DNA of 64,000 bases from Brienomyrus brachyistius (GCF_023856365.1 NC_064551.1:2374501-2438500), one strand, 5' to 3'; shown: positions 49,718-61,975, counted from the first letter of the stretch. Program-made: numbers and translations. The notes: generated by a model not told the origin, from the letters alone.

Positions 49718-50117
49718 GGTAACACTTTACTCAAAGCACCCATGTATAATCCATTACAGATGCCTTCATAATGCATTATAATGCAATCATAAAGTATTAA
49801 ACAGTTATAAATATTTATTTAAAAAAAGCATAACATTATAGCCATGTTCATTATGCCTTATAAAACGCTCATCTACAGTACATACCTTCATAATGCGTTA
49901 CAGTGGTCAGTATGTTATGCATTATGAAGGTATCTATAGTGTATTATAGATGAAAGCTTCACAGAGCAGTCACAATGCATAATAAACATGGCTATGTGTG
50001 AAACCTTTTTATGAATAGGTATATCCATGTTTATAATACTTTATGAATGCATTATAATGGACTATGAAGGTATCAATAACGCATAATGATAACTGCTTTA
50101 AATAAAGTATTACTACC
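49718..50117. mobile_element. 400-bp non-autonomous DNA element with GGTAACACTTTA-type ends
   Basis: The left end GGTAACACTTTACTCAAAG pairs with the right end CTTTAAATAAAGTATTACTACC (inverted, imperfect). Inside, CATAATGCATTATAATG-type palindromes recur in both orientations (CTTCATAATGC / GCATTATGAAGG). It is very AT-rich and non-coding. GGTAACACTTTA ends are common among short inverted-repeat elements of teleosts. No clear target duplication was found at the borders. Confidence 0.7.
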
Positions 50118-50556
50118 GGCAAAGTGAAATGGGTTATTTACAAAAGCTGTGCAAGTTCTGGAAGTTTCTATCAAAAGACTTTGCATGGATATATAGCCCT
50201 GACTCAGGGCTCTGTCCAACTGTCACTCTCTATGTCGTTCCCGCCATCGCTAATTTGCAGAGACAGCCTGCTGCCTGCTGTAAGCGACGTTAAGCGCTTT
50301 CTTGCCATATCTGGCTGAAACCCAGCGGCACGTCGCCCTTTCACACGCACACAGCCCTGTGACCTTCCGACTGCGCCACTGGATGCCCCGCGTTTGCGAC
50401 TCGCCCTCCGCAGGGGAAGGGCTCTTTGGCCGACTCTCTTAACGAGGCAGCATGAGCACGGGGGCACAGAGCCACACTGCAGAGTCACCAGGTGACACTT
50501 TCGAAAGCTCACAACTGGATATTTTAACTGACTCACCGCAGGTTAAGATTCTCACA

Positions 50557-50985
50557 GGCCCAGAGGTAGGGGCCCCTGTCCACTGCCGCCTGACTGGCAG
50601 GCCCAGAGGTAGGGGCCCCTGTCCACTGCCGCCTGACTGGCAGGCCCAGAGGTAGGGGCCCCTGTCCACTGCCGCCTGACTGGCAGGCCCAGAGGTAGGG
50701 GCCCCTGTCCACTGTCGCCTGACTGGCAGGCCCAGAGGTAGGGGCCCCTGTCCACTGCCACCTGACTAGAAGGCCCAGAGGTAGGGGCCCCTGTCCACTG
50801 CCGCCTGACTAGAAGGCCCAGAGGTAGGGGCCCCTGTCCACTGCCGCCTGACTAGAAGGCCCAGAGGTAGGGGCCCCTGTCCACTGCCGCCTGACTGGCA
50901 GGCCCAGAGGTAGGGGCCCCTGTCCACTGCCGCCTGACTGGCAGGCCCAGAGGTAGGGGCTCCTGTCCACTGCTGCCTAATGGCA
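50557..50985 (+). repeat. 43-bp minisatellite, about ten copies
   Basis: The unit begins GGCCCAGAGGTAGGGGCCCC and continues TGTCCACTGCCGCCTGACTG plus GCA. Starts are 43 bp apart (50557, 50600 and so on). A middle subset of units carries ACTAGAA instead of ACTGGCA, which shows block-wise homogenisation. Confidence 0.96.
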
Positions 50986-50989
50986 AGCT

Positions 50990-51230
50990 GCATTCCAGAG
51001 TCTATCCCGGAAGTAACAGGACAGGATGCCCACCCATGATGGGGTGCCCAGCCATCACAGACAGAACGTTTTTGAGAGCAAGCAGGGTAAGACAACAGCT
51101 GGAGCCGCAGAGGGCTAAGGGCCTTGGTCAGTGGTCCGATGGTGACATCACCAAACGGTGAGACACACCGGCAACCTTCCAATCACAGGAACAGAGTGCT
51201 AACCGGCTGGGCTGTAGGCCGCTGGATGGA
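50990..51230 (-). repeat. Mosaic of interspersed-repeat fragments, including a tRNA-SINE-like piece
   Basis: GGATGCCCACCCATGATGGG followed by GTGCCCAGCCATCACAG resembles the 3' part of common fish LINE-type repeats. Then ACCGGCAACCTTCCAATCAC and CAGAGTGCTAACCGGCTGGG resemble the inverted tRNA-like part of another SINE, though its B box is degraded. Confidence 0.45.
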
Positions 51231-53844
51231 AAATGTATCCAGCATCAAAAGGGAGCCAATACCTTGCCTGTAATCTGAGCGAACGCCCAGCACTTTCGCT
51301 ACGGGCAAGCAGCACTCAGGGAGACCCACCGGCATGGTGGGGTAGATGAGCAGCAGAAGTGTCCTCCTCGAGGCATGGCTGAACCACCTGACCCGGTATG
51401 GGGGTCTTATCGCCCTGAACAGTCAGGCGCCTGGCACAGGCCGTCCACGATGCAGACGCTATCAGCCCCAAAGCCATTTCCTGGGGCCTCCCAGTAACTG
51501 TGAAGGGCTCTTCTGACCTTGGGAGAACATCACGAACAGCAGTGCTTCAAAGAACTTCACCACTCCAAGCCTTAGAAAAACAGGAGCAATACAGCGAGGA
51601 GAAGAGATGAATGCAGTGGTGTGTGGCCCGGAGAGGGATGCCATGACAACGCAGGGCAGCTCACTGAGGAGCAGAGGGGCACGAGACGGACTAGGGATGG
51701 ATTTGCGTTGCATGGGGGATGCACAAGAGGCTGGAGGAACATTACCGACGTGACCGTTTCTGAGGGTAAGAGGCCTAACTGCTCCGGCTTGGAGAGGCAT
51801 GTTGCCATAGTAACAAAATGAGAGCATAACTACAACAGAACACTACACATGTGGCTCAAAAGAAACCATTCAACTCCACTGCTGTCTATTGATTCTTAGT
51901 CTAGAATGATCAACTCCACTGGCCTGCAGGTCTGCTGTTACATTTTGTGCAGATTCTGTTCTCCAGAACGTCCCCATGATAGCAGCAGACTTCCATGCTC
52001 AATAACATGGTGGCACAAACACTTATTGTATTCATAGCAAGTACACACATCACCAGGGGAATTAGTACTACGGAATAATAATGAGGAAAATGCAAAATGA
52101 AGGAACTCCGAGATGTGATCAATTCTGAGGATTTTCTACCAACAAGAGAGAGGAGGATTGAGGGAGGCACATTCAGATCTAACACGCAGCTCCATCTGCA
52201 GAGACCCCTTGCCCCCCTCCAAATGGTTTAGCTTTTTAACAGCGTCTGTTTTCCGAAATGAGACACATGAGGAAATTCAGAAATGCAGCCCACGTCTTCC
52301 TCATTTACAAACGGGCCAGTGTCTGTCAAGATCTCTTTGATCTCCAACTCATTTTCCCCTCTTGGAATCCAAAGGAAACAGCCCGACATCTAAATGACAC
52401 TCGGCCTGGCCGGACTCGGGCCGTGGGTGAGAGGAGGCATCCAGAAAGCAAACGGGAGCTGCCAAGCCAGGATACCCGGCGACAGCGTCACTTCAAATGA
52501 ACTTTCGCATCTTGAATGAATAAGTAGGATCAGTCTGGAGGGTGTTTGCCCTCAACCATAATGGACGCACGAATCTATGAATCACTGACTCAACCCCGAA
52601 TGAGTCGTTTTGGGGAGGCGGGGGTGAATTAATTGAGATGAGAAAAAAAACATGCATTAAACAGCATCCCTTTTCAGCAAATGAATTTCCCGAATTTCCA
52701 CAGTGCCGACACAGCCGTGGTTTTGCACCGGGAGCCGGCTCCGCCCCTCGGGATAAAGATGCCATTGTCACCGTAATCCACGGAAATGCCACTGCTGTGA
52801 CTTGGCAGAGACGCACGTCGAAGGCTTTTTGCTGTCGGGTATTAAGCGCACACATACAACATAATACACACTGCTCAGGAAGCAGGGACGCTCCGTGTCA
52901 GATCAGAGGCGGAGCGGCTTGCTGCGCTGCCTGGGCTGCGGTCTGTGTGGCATGCCAATCGCCCTGATGCCGTGTCCCCCACAGTGCCCCCACCATAACC
53001 AAAAGGGGCCCTAGAAGGCCCTGGGCCCAGTAAGTGAGCCTGTAACTGCAGCTTCCCGCTCAGCAGGCTGGGAACCACGACCATCATGGCCACTGGTGAA
53101 GTTGCAATCAGGGTGATGAATGCAAGATGCCCACAGGTACTTGGAGAACTGCAACGTGAGACCGAGCAGAACCCATGAGCTCAGAATCCGCGAGCGCAGA
53201 ACCCACAGAAGGCTATAGCACTGAAGGGTCCAGGGAATTGATACTAGTTTGAAAATGTCTCCATCAGCAGAGATGTGCTGCGACTGCTGTACCTGAGCCG
53301 CTACCAGGGAGGACTCACACCCTCCTCTGGGCCAACTGGGGCTCGCCAAACAGATTACGGGCCCGACGGTGCGTGGCGCTGTGAAGATCTGAGAATACAG
53401 ATTCTGTTTGCTGCCACACAACCATGCTGATGGAAGCAGGTTTCAGCCCAGCGCCGTACCACAGCTGGAGATGGTGCAAACGCGAAGAGTATAAGACAGA
53501 GAACGTGGGCAATGTGGTCATGGGGGAGGGGGACACAGAGCTGTCCCAATGCGGGCACGGGTGGGGGACACACAGAGGTATGACATTATGGACACGGGGG
53601 GCGGAGCAGAGCTTGCATGATGTCGTCCAGGAGACGTTTCATTATGAAGCAGACACCAAACAAAGCCCTACATGTTATTTCATCACCATCTCCGTAATTC
53701 ACATATCATTAACGTTCATAACGCTACACTAATACTACTGCGTAGTATTCATACTATTTCAGTGTACTAAGTCCTTACATTTATACAGGTGCTGTGTGAC
53801 ACTCTGCCAAACCCGAAAGGAACAGTGTCATTATTTAATCATGT

Positions 53845-53935
53845 ACATATATATGTTTCATATCATATATTTTATATTACATGTTATATGATATATAATA
53901 TTAAAAATATTTACATGTTGAATACATTTAACATT
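53845..53935. repeat. AT-rich low-complexity stretch
   Basis: Almost pure A/T with ATAT and TATAT runs (ATATATGTTTCATATCATAT and similar). Confidence 0.8.
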
Positions 53936-55378
53936 TTGCACATTTATATGCATCTTCAGCTGCTCTCCTCTACGTTACATTTATGAGGACTCGCTTTGCT
54001 TACGGAGGGAGTAATTGCGTATTAAGTTTACTTCACTCGATATGCGAGTTGCGGTAATGAAGGCATTCCTCTCTATTCATATTAATGCAGGACCTAAGGG
54101 AACACATCAGGGTGCCAATTACCCAGCATTCCCTGCTCAAAGCGGCACCTCCACAAACCGCCCTCGGCTCAGGTATAAACGCTCTCCGGCAAATTAAGTC
54201 CACAGCTCAGAAAGATCATTTTCCCGCCAGTCACAAATATTAAGCGGTCGATGAAAAGCCAGCGCAGCCATGCCCACGACAGGGGCAAAAGCAGGGGGTC
54301 GTGCCTGTGGAAAATTATGTGTCTAAACCGAACAAAGGAGGGACCTTCAGCACTGCTCACAGAGGACAGAGGCTTCGCCGCTGACCAGTGCTCCCAGCAC
54401 TCGGCGATCCTGGAGTCCACAGACAATAAGGGGTCGCAGTGAAAACATCAGGAAGGGAATTTCCGCCAGACACTGACCCAGAGACCCAAACGAAGAAAAG
54501 GCAATTTACATTTCCACTCCTCAACAGAGATCTCACTGTACTTCACACAGAAGGGCACAGTGCGAAAGGAGAGGGGCCATGAGTGAGGGGCGGGCACTTC
54601 GAATGACTTCATTACCGCAGCATCTTCTGTTAACATCTCCTGAACAAGAGGCGGTCTGTCAAAAAGGCCATTGAGACGGCCCAGAAATGTCTGCAAATTG
54701 GGGGGGCACACGGGGTGGGGTACAAAGAGCTGAGTGATGTGGTCACCAGGGGTAAAGTTCCGTCAGGGGACAGAGGTCGACGGGACTCCCAGCAGATCTG
54801 GTGAAGCCCTCCCAACCTGCGATACTGCGGATTTACGGGAAACTGCCCAGAATTTGACCAGCCTGTTTGATGAAAGCACATCAAACGACAGATATGGGCA
54901 AAGGCGGTACCACTGCGCCCGTGTTTATTACCCAGCATTCCCTGCTCAAAGTAGCCCCGCCGGCAGTGAGCGGGAGCCCGGCCATTAAAAGACGCAGAAA
55001 CCCCGCGTTGGTATGCAGCGGCGGCGTCTGCGTGTTGGATTTCCTTACGCTTCCTCCAAATCCCTCGAGGATTTGGATGCCGCATACAGCTGGTTGCGAG
55101 AGTTAATCCCAATCAGAATGTCCTTATTTATTTAAATAAAGTAGAAATTAAAAGTAACAGATATTCTGGTGCCGTTTCAATGGTCTCAGGGGGCTCACAT
55201 CAACTTGACAGAGCCTGATGATGATTAGGACCAGGGGCAAGGAGCAGAGACGGGGGGGAGAAAAGCCCACAGCTCCATCGGGGACCGAGGGGAGTCCTGG
55301 GTCAGTAACCTCGCGTTTATGACCAGGAGATACGGGAGCAGACGTGTGAGAAGGGCGGAGCAGCCACGCGGGAGATAC

Positions 55379-55543
55379 CTTCCGAGAGGCGTGGATGTCA
55401 AAGAAGGGCTTGTTCCGGACGCTGAAGGGCTCCTTGGTTTTGTCGATCTGCCCCATCTTCATCTTCTCTAGCCTGGGAGAAATTATTTCCTTCTCTATGC
55501 AAAACAGTCGGGTATTGAAGTCACACTGGCCCACCGGTTGGTC
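55379..55543 (-). CDS. rngtt: mRNA capping enzyme, internal exon of the guanylyltransferase domain
   Basis: A 165-nt exon of 55 whole codons: [20 protein letters not shown], then ISPR, and [18 protein letters not shown]. This is the segment between motifs IIIa and IV, with the family-typical ISPR...K and [12 protein letters not shown] strings. The borders are TTTACAG|GAC at 55544/55543 and CGGAAG|GTATCT at 55379/55378. It is in phase 0 at both ends, like the two adjacent exons. No stop or frameshift is present. Confidence 0.96.
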
Positions 55544-55808
55544 CTGTAAAGACAAAACCACAGGCGCTTTACTATCAAGGTTACTAACACCGAGTAAGGT
55601 CTTGTTTCTAGGATGGAGGAAGATGCATGACCAATGGAAAAGAACCGGCCATTACGAGGTCACTGCCGCACTGTCAGTACCGCACATCAACCACAGGAGG
55701 CGCACTGCCTGCACAGCCAGCATCCCATCCTCCGCTATCCTGAGTCACGCACATCACTCACCACCAAGGCTCCATCTTCCACATCACCCTCCCCTCACCC
55801 ACTCTGGC

Positions 55809-55810
<2 letters not shown>

Positions 55811-55849
<39 letters not shown>
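55811..55849 (+). repeat. (GT)n microsatellite
   Basis: An uninterrupted 39-nt GT tract followed by a T run. Confidence 0.95.
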
Positions 55850-55852
<3 letters not shown>

Positions 55853-56128
55853 TTTAAACACCGTCACGACAACAGAACACGGTGACAGAGAGGGTATGAT
55901 AAGCATGCAAGCCGCTGTGCATCTAAATTACACAAAAAAAACAGCCAAAAGCTTTGCAGGTAAACAGAAAAAAGGAAACTCTCATAGAGAGATAAGCTGG
56001 CAGCATCTCCACGGCAACGGGTAGCTCTTAATGGCCCATTCTCCTGTTTGTCTCACACAAATCCCACAGGGCCTCTGAAGCCGAGATGAGCGCCGCTCAT
56101 CTGGCCACAGGGCACACACCAGCATCCT

Positions 56129-56265
56129 CCAATCAACGGGCTACGCCCCAGCTCAGCCGCTTCCAATTGGAGCATTCCAATCAGCTATGCTCTAACCTCC
56201 ACCAATCAGAACGCTAAGGTGCATCTCCTCCAATCAGAGGGCTAGGCTCCAACCTCATCCAATCA
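56129..56265 (+). repeat. Array of CCAATCA motifs
   Basis: CCAATCA occurs at 56129, 56177, 56202, 56230 and 56259, with a CCAATTGG at 56163. The later copies sit in imperfect units of 25-29 bp (CCAATCAGA.GGCTA). The array may be a decayed minisatellite, or a CCAAT-box cluster able to bind NF-Y. Confidence 0.65.
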
Positions 56266-58734
56266 GAGGGTTACACTCCACACCGAGCTGAAGCTTTGCT
56301 TTCTTCTCCTCGCCTGACCCTGGCTGCTTTAAAACAACAGAGACCTTGCTGTAGAGCACTCTACCTGCTGGGGAGATCTGGAAGGCCTTCAAAGGACTGA
56401 GAAAGAGATCAGCACGCCCTCATGATGACAGTGACCATTTGTCAGAGAGTAGGCGGCGTGTGACGGGCGCATTCCTCTCTAAGCTGGGCTCCTACACACC
56501 TACCAGGCTGCTCTGCTAACGCAGTGGACTGATTATCCCCCAGGTAGGTCCCCCTACACCATTCACAACCTCACCCACCCAGACATCCATCCTCGATAAG
56601 GGCCTGAGCGCTGCAGGTCCCTAAGACCCAGAGCTCACTCAGGGAAGCCAACGGCGGAAAGCTGGGGGCGACATAAGAAGTCCATAGAAGATGCTGGAAG
56701 AAAACTCGCACAAACTTGCAGACTTCAGGTGCTCACGGCCTGGGCCAAATTCGGACCCACTGACGACAGATCCATGACCACAGAGGTTCCAATGCAAGGA
56801 CCGTAGAGACGTGGTCAGAGGAGGGAGCTGATGGGCGTGAACGGATCAGAGGGGGCTGACAGGTATCAGACGCCCCCTGAATGAGGGCCTTGGCAGAGAG
56901 GCCCATCTCACGAACTGCCCCATCATTCCCCTCACCCATACGGCACAGAGACGGCTGCTTACAGAAGCTTACAGGCTCAGTTTCAGTAAAATTGCAGAAT
57001 CCGCTAATCTGTCTGTGAGGCGATCATAAACACTGCAGAGCGACTTTGGCTCAGGCCACAGGTGACCTTTGACGGGCAAATCCCGGACACCAGCTGGACC
57101 TCGAGCACCAGGCATCAGACCGAGCACAGCTGGGCCCGGAGGTTGCAGAGGGCCGGCATTTACACTGGGAAAAAAAAAAAAGATCCAAGCAGAAAACCAG
57201 AGCGACAGAGAGGGTCAGGAGAGAGATAAGCTGCTGATACCACTGTGCGTACTCTAGCATCAAAAGGCAATAAGGGACAGTGCAGCGTCTGTGAGCCCGC
57301 GGGCAGTGAACTATCCAGGCAGTATAACAGTACAGCACATCACAGCACAGGCCTTCCTTAACGACCTAAACACAACAGCAAGTCACGTCCCATAATGAAT
57401 GGACAAAGTGCCTAATTGGGGGGAGGCGTACCGGTAGGTATGTGGTGCAGGTGAGTGTGATTGAAGATGCTAATGTCTCCATCGCCGACAGCAGATGGTG
57501 ATGAATATCTCAAATCACCACTTACTCCCCCCCAGCAGGACGATCGCTGAAATGCTGAGAGCCCCCACACACTAAAAACATCACTTACAGAGCCAAACAA
57601 GGCCCCGGTCTCCCGCCACTAAAAATTATATAATTTGAAAATAAAAATGTGTAACTCGCTGCACAGGAAACCCAAGGCTGGCCCAGAACCTGCACAAGAT
57701 TCTGATTATGGCTGACATTTTCCTAGCCATTCCTGCCATGTGGACCAGTGGGAGGGCGAGCACCCCAGGCCGGAAGCATGCTACTCGCAGGCGGAGAGGA
57801 ACTGCGGGGTAGTGCAGTGGGCGGGATCCTGGAGAAATGGGAGCGAGTGGGATCACGGGGGAACCACTGAGCGGGATCGAGTGGAATCGTGGCATAAACC
57901 GGGGCAATCGGGAATCGGAGTGTGGGGTCACAAGGGTCTCACAGCAGGCGGGGCTGTGGAGGAATCGGGAGAGAACAGGATTAAAAACTGGGAAGACTGG
58001 GATGGAGTGGATGGCAGAGGAAAAAGCAGCCGCCACAAGGAGGCAGTGCCTCGCACCGGCGGGCTGGTGAAGCGATGTGGTAATCATGCCGTTCAAGAGG
58101 CGTCAAAAATATTACAGAAAACAAGCCGAGGCTACTTCACAAGAATATTAAACTGTGAAGAAAGGAAAGCCTTGAAGAGCGTCCCCGTGTGGAGGGGAGT
58201 GGAGCGCCAGGCTACGCCCCGTCTGTGGGAGGATGAAAAGACCTCTGAGACGCGGCCCTGAAAAGCTGCAGGCTCCACAAAGGCGATGCACTCGCTCCAC
58301 GTTCCACCATCGCTCACACATGGTGCTACAGGATTAACAACAAAGAAAGAAAAGAACGGATTTAAAGGAAGCGTAAAGGTATCCCCCTGCGGAACCCACG
58401 GCCCAGACCGAATATGAGGTTCATCCCGGGCGAGCGGTTCGTGTTGACAGGTAATAAAGCTCGCGTGTAACGAAGGGAGCTTTTCTTGTTAAATTAACTC
58501 CGCTTTAATATACGCTGGCTATGCCACAAACACATGGCCAGGCGTTTACGCTGATGTCCGTGACTCTAACGAAATGCCCGAGCGGCACCCAGATCAAAAT
58601 CGGCCGAAGAAAATTCAGCGGGAGGAGCAGATCAATCCGATATAAATGGAGAAATTAAAAGCAGGAAATTTAATTAGCTGCCGCTAATGCAAACAGAAAA
58701 GAGGTGGATTACGGGACGACAGCAATGGACAGCA

Positions 58735-58960
58735 AGAGACACAGCGACACAGACGGAGACATAGACAGCAGTACAGACAGCGACACAGACAGAGACATAG
58801 ACAGCAGTACAGACAGCGACACAGACAGAGACAGCAGTACAGACAGCGACACAGACAGAGAGAGAGACAGCGACAGCAGCACAGAGAGCAACAATGGCAT
58901 AGACAAGAGTCAGAGACAGTAATAGAGGCACAGACGGACACTGACACAGACAGAGACACA
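58735..58960 (+). repeat. ACAG/GACA-rich tandem repeat
   Basis: Blocks of CAGCGACACAGACAGAGACA and TAGACAGCAGTACAGACAGC alternate in several copies. Low-complexity Ser/Asp/Thr-rich frames across it are spurious. Confidence 0.85.
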
Positions 58961-60047
58961 GCACCTGCACCTTCACTGAGCCCAGGATCTGCTTCGGAAA
59001 CGGGGAGGTGGGACACGACAAGCTCTGACAGATGAGTGGGGGGGCAGCGACGAAAGAGTCATTAAGGCATCGCAAGACTGACCCGCACAGTAATCAAACT
59101 GACCGACTCATAACTGATTATATAATATAAATGCAGACACGAGTCCCGGCTTGTCAGCCAGAACTGATGACAGAACCACATCAGAGCTAAAGCAGGTCTG
59201 CAGGCACGTCTGTGCTGCAGGACAGCACTGTTCAAAGCCTCACTGCTCCACTGGACGCGCCTGTCACATGCGCACCAGGCCGGTGTGGTGCCGCTGCGAA
59301 CTGCTTAACGACGTAACTGGATGCTAAAACGTATCATTAACCTTTTGCGAGTTTCTAACTGCTGTTCTAAATAAACCACACTTTTACAAATTTCTGGGAA
59401 AAACACACACACACGCACACAACCTTACCACAAAGGCTGAGAAGGATGGGAAACGCCGAGATTAAGCCGGTTATGCAGTACGAGTTAGTAATTAGCCCAG
59501 GGGTATAATTACGATCAGCACTCTGATGTGAACTGTGATTATCCTCACAGCGGTGTTAAAAGTCTCTCCTTTGGCGGTGTGTTTCAGTTAAGCGCAGTCA
59601 TTAGGAACGGCGCACAGGCTCGGCTCACCCCCGCTGCTGCGGAGCCCCTTTCGGACCGCACCCCCCCCGCTCCCCCACCCTGTCACTCCCCGTCAGTCTG
59701 TCTCGTCTGCTGCTCCTTGGCAGTGGTAATGACAAGTCCCCTGGCGCCTCGTCACTCTGTCACTCAGTCACCCCCCCACCCCACGGGACCGGCACCCAGC
59801 GAGCGGCGCCGTCAGACCCGCCACGGCTGGTACCGGCGCCGGGCTCTGGCCCAAATCCACGTACATGACACCTGGAATCCTCAGGGAACCCGTTTCGAAG
59901 GGCTCGGCACCAAATGGCCTGTCGCTGCTGGGAATCTTAATCAGGGAACGGAGGACGGCGGCAGTGAGGTGAGTCATGCTGCAGCTGCGACTGAAATGCG
60001 CAGCAGCAGCCGCTCAGCGAGGCCGCAGAGGCCGGGGGGGTACTCAC

Positions 60048-60119
60048 GTTAAACTTGATGATGTCGTAGATCAGGTAGCGCGGCACAGGCTGCCCGTTGA
60101 CCTTGTCCACGATCATCTC
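60048..60119 (-). CDS. rngtt: mRNA capping enzyme, small exon with motifs III (part) and IIIa
   Basis: A 72-nt exon of 24 codons: [20 protein letters not shown] then IKFN. It continues motif III from the previous exon (LMDG-EMIVD) and contains motif IIIa (RYLIYDI). Both build the nucleotide-binding pocket of the guanylyltransferase. The borders are CTTGCAG|GAG at 60120/60119 and TTTAAC|GTGAGT at 60048/60047, phase 0 at both ends. The sequence follows the vertebrate capping enzyme closely. Confidence 0.96.
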
Positions 60120-60727
60120 CTGCAAGGAAGGGGCAGGTCAGCGGGGGTCACATGCACACATGCGCAGACAGACGCGCAAGTGGAGGTCCGGCACCCTACA
60201 CAGTGCCACTGGGCCACTGCGAGGCAGCAGGGTGAACCGGGCCAGAGGAGTCTCAGCCAGTCCTGCCAGGTCAGATCGCAGCTTCTCCCCCCCCCTTCCC
60301 GGCACCCGTCTCCTGTCACACTGCACCCCGCTGGTTTTCTTGTTTACATACACGGTGCCCTGTGTATACAAATCCGTGAACCAGCCCCCTGCCTCGCACC
60401 CTAACCCCTCCGACACTGGCTGGGTGCGACACCGATGGACGGCGGGACAACGAAGACGACGTGGAAAGGCATCGGCGCTTCAGGGCCTTCGGCCGGCCAG
60501 AGCGGCGTCACATCCCCATGTACGAGCGGAAGGAGGCGACTGGGGACAGTCGGGGGGGGAGGGGGTGGTCACAGCGTTCCGGAAATTAAGGAAAGGGGCT
60601 CATGAATAAGTCAGAGGCAGCAAATGAGGCAGCCATCACCCGGGGCCTTGATCTACAGGTCCGAGCGCGACATCCACCTGGGCGGGTCGGGTGCCGGCCT
60701 GATGAAACGCAGTCATGCGAGACAGGA

Positions 60728-60747
60728 CCCCCCCCCCCCCCCCCCCC
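60728..60747 (+). repeat. Poly-C tract, 20 nt
   Basis: An uninterrupted C run, a G run in the rngtt RNA. Confidence 0.9.
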
Positions 60748-61387
60748 GGCGTCAGCTAGTGAACATAGGGCCAAACAGTCAGCTGACAGCAGCCACACCA
60801 ATCTGGACGAGGAAGCTGCTGGCGGCCCCGCGAGGCACTGCTCACCACCGCACCTAATTAATGTCTGAGGCGCGGGAAACAGAGGAGACACAAGGTCATG
60901 CCCCAGATTAACAGCTCCGGCAAAATATTAGCGGGGAAAAGATCAGAGCAGACCTTAGACTGCCCAGTCGGGCGTGCTGTGCCTTTATTAATAGAGAGCA
61001 GCCTCACCCCTTTAAGGGGGTTTGCACCTGTCCCTTTAAGAAACCCCGGCGGCATAAGCGATGCAGGAGCTCAGTGCATGCTTCAGACGCCCCGTTCAGG
61101 ACAGCAGAGTATATTTGGAAGCTGCACACACAGCGATCTGTCACCTGCAGCTGGCACTGGGCGTGCACAGTGACCAGGTCCCCCATGCAAGGGCCAGCTG
61201 GCTCCTCCGGTGGAAGCACTGCCTTCGCTACGAAGGCGTCTAGACATTAGTCTGAGGCCCACGAACCATCCATGCTCAGGGCACAGGGCTGGGTTGTGAC
61301 TCGCACAGCAGGAAGGGCCACCGCTCGTCACACGTGCACAGACATGCGCACAGAGACGCACAGGCAGAGACACACGCAAATACAAAC

Positions 61388-61450
61388 TGTATGGGATTCG
61401 AACCAACACCCCACTGTGCAGGTGTGAGGCAGCAGCACTACCTGTCCATG
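61388..61450 (-). repeat. tRNA-SINE remnant
   Basis: On the minus strand, GGTTCGAATCC (about 61404-61394) is a perfect B box. It is preceded by GTAGTGCTGCTGCCTCACAC, a string common in another fish SINE type. The A box is not clear. Confidence 0.5.
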
Positions 61451-61717
61451 TCACTGCGGCATTCCCAATGCAATCCTAAACTGTCTTAGCGATTAAGTAC
61501 AATTTCAATCAACGAGAGGGATCTATGGTAATCTGGAAGCGATCACAGGAAGATGGAGAGTGGTGTGGAGATGGTGTGAGGTACATACTCAGTATTGGAC
61601 ATTATTATTACGCACGCATGTTTAAAAGAGGTAGAGACTCCAAAGAATAACCATGCGTGTGATGCCACTAAATGAGAGAAGATTAGGACTTCAGTATATA
61701 TGAAAATAAAAATGCCC

Positions 61718-61770
61718 GCGACCCTGATTGCAAGTGGTTACAGAAGATGGATGGATGGATGGATGGATGG
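61718..61770 (+). repeat. LINE-type 3' tail with (ATGG)n
   Basis: GCGACCCTGATTGCAAGTGG then TTACAGAAG followed by ATGGATGG copies is the familiar end of a class of fish retroelements in which the ATGG unit has expanded. Confidence 0.55.
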
Positions 61771-61835
61771 AATATGTAAACTGGTCTGTGTTACTGTTCC
61801 CTGACACGGTGTGTTAGGCGGAGACCGTCCCTCAC

Positions 61836-61971
61836 CCCGTCCATCAGAGTGTTGGAGAGGTGCACGCGGGGATCCTTCCGGAAGGGGAACTCCAGGTTGG
61901 CTATGTGGAACACCGAGTTGTCCCTGTCGATCATGTAAACTTCCTCCTTCCCATCGACAAGCATCATGTAG
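61836..61971 (-). CDS. rngtt: mRNA capping enzyme, first rngtt exon inside the window
   Basis: A 136-nt exon: one base completing an Arg codon, then 45 residues from [20 protein letters not shown] to [21 protein letters not shown]. In the family YMML follows directly after the active-site motif I (KxDGTR), whose lysine is guanylylated. That motif is in the preceding exon, outside the window. LMDG at the end starts motif III. The borders are CCACAG|C at 61972/61971 and GACGGG|GTGAGG at 61836/61835. The protein part in the window is about 296 residues of an enzyme of about 600, and the N-terminal RNA triphosphatase domain is missing from view. The acceptor's polypyrimidine tract is a 20-C homopolymer. 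Confidence 0.96.
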
Positions 61972-61975
61972 CTGT

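Larger units (their letters stand above)
47187..55378 (-). other. rngtt: rngtt intron (8.2 kb)
   Basis: A GT-AG intron. Contents: a tRNA-type SINE (47470-47699), a 34-bp minisatellite (49253-49388), a 400-bp inverted-repeat element (49718-50117), a 43-bp minisatellite (50557-50985), mixed repeat debris (50990-51230) and a very AT-rich stretch (about 53845-53935). No further exon was seen. Confidence 0.8.
55544..60047 (-). other. rngtt: rngtt intron (4.5 kb)
   Basis: A GT-AG intron with GTGAGT donor at 60047. Contents: a GT tract (55811-55849), a CCAAT-motif array (56129-56265), a (CA)-rich patch near 59404 and an ACAG-rich tandem repeat (about 58735-58960). No exon was recognised. Confidence 0.8.
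60120..61835 (-). other. rngtt: rngtt intron (1.7 kb)
   Basis: A GT-AG intron. Contents: a poly-C (60728-60747), a SINE remnant with a tRNA B box (about 61388-61450) and a repeat tail with ATGGATGG copies (about 61718-61770). No exon was seen. Confidence 0.8.
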
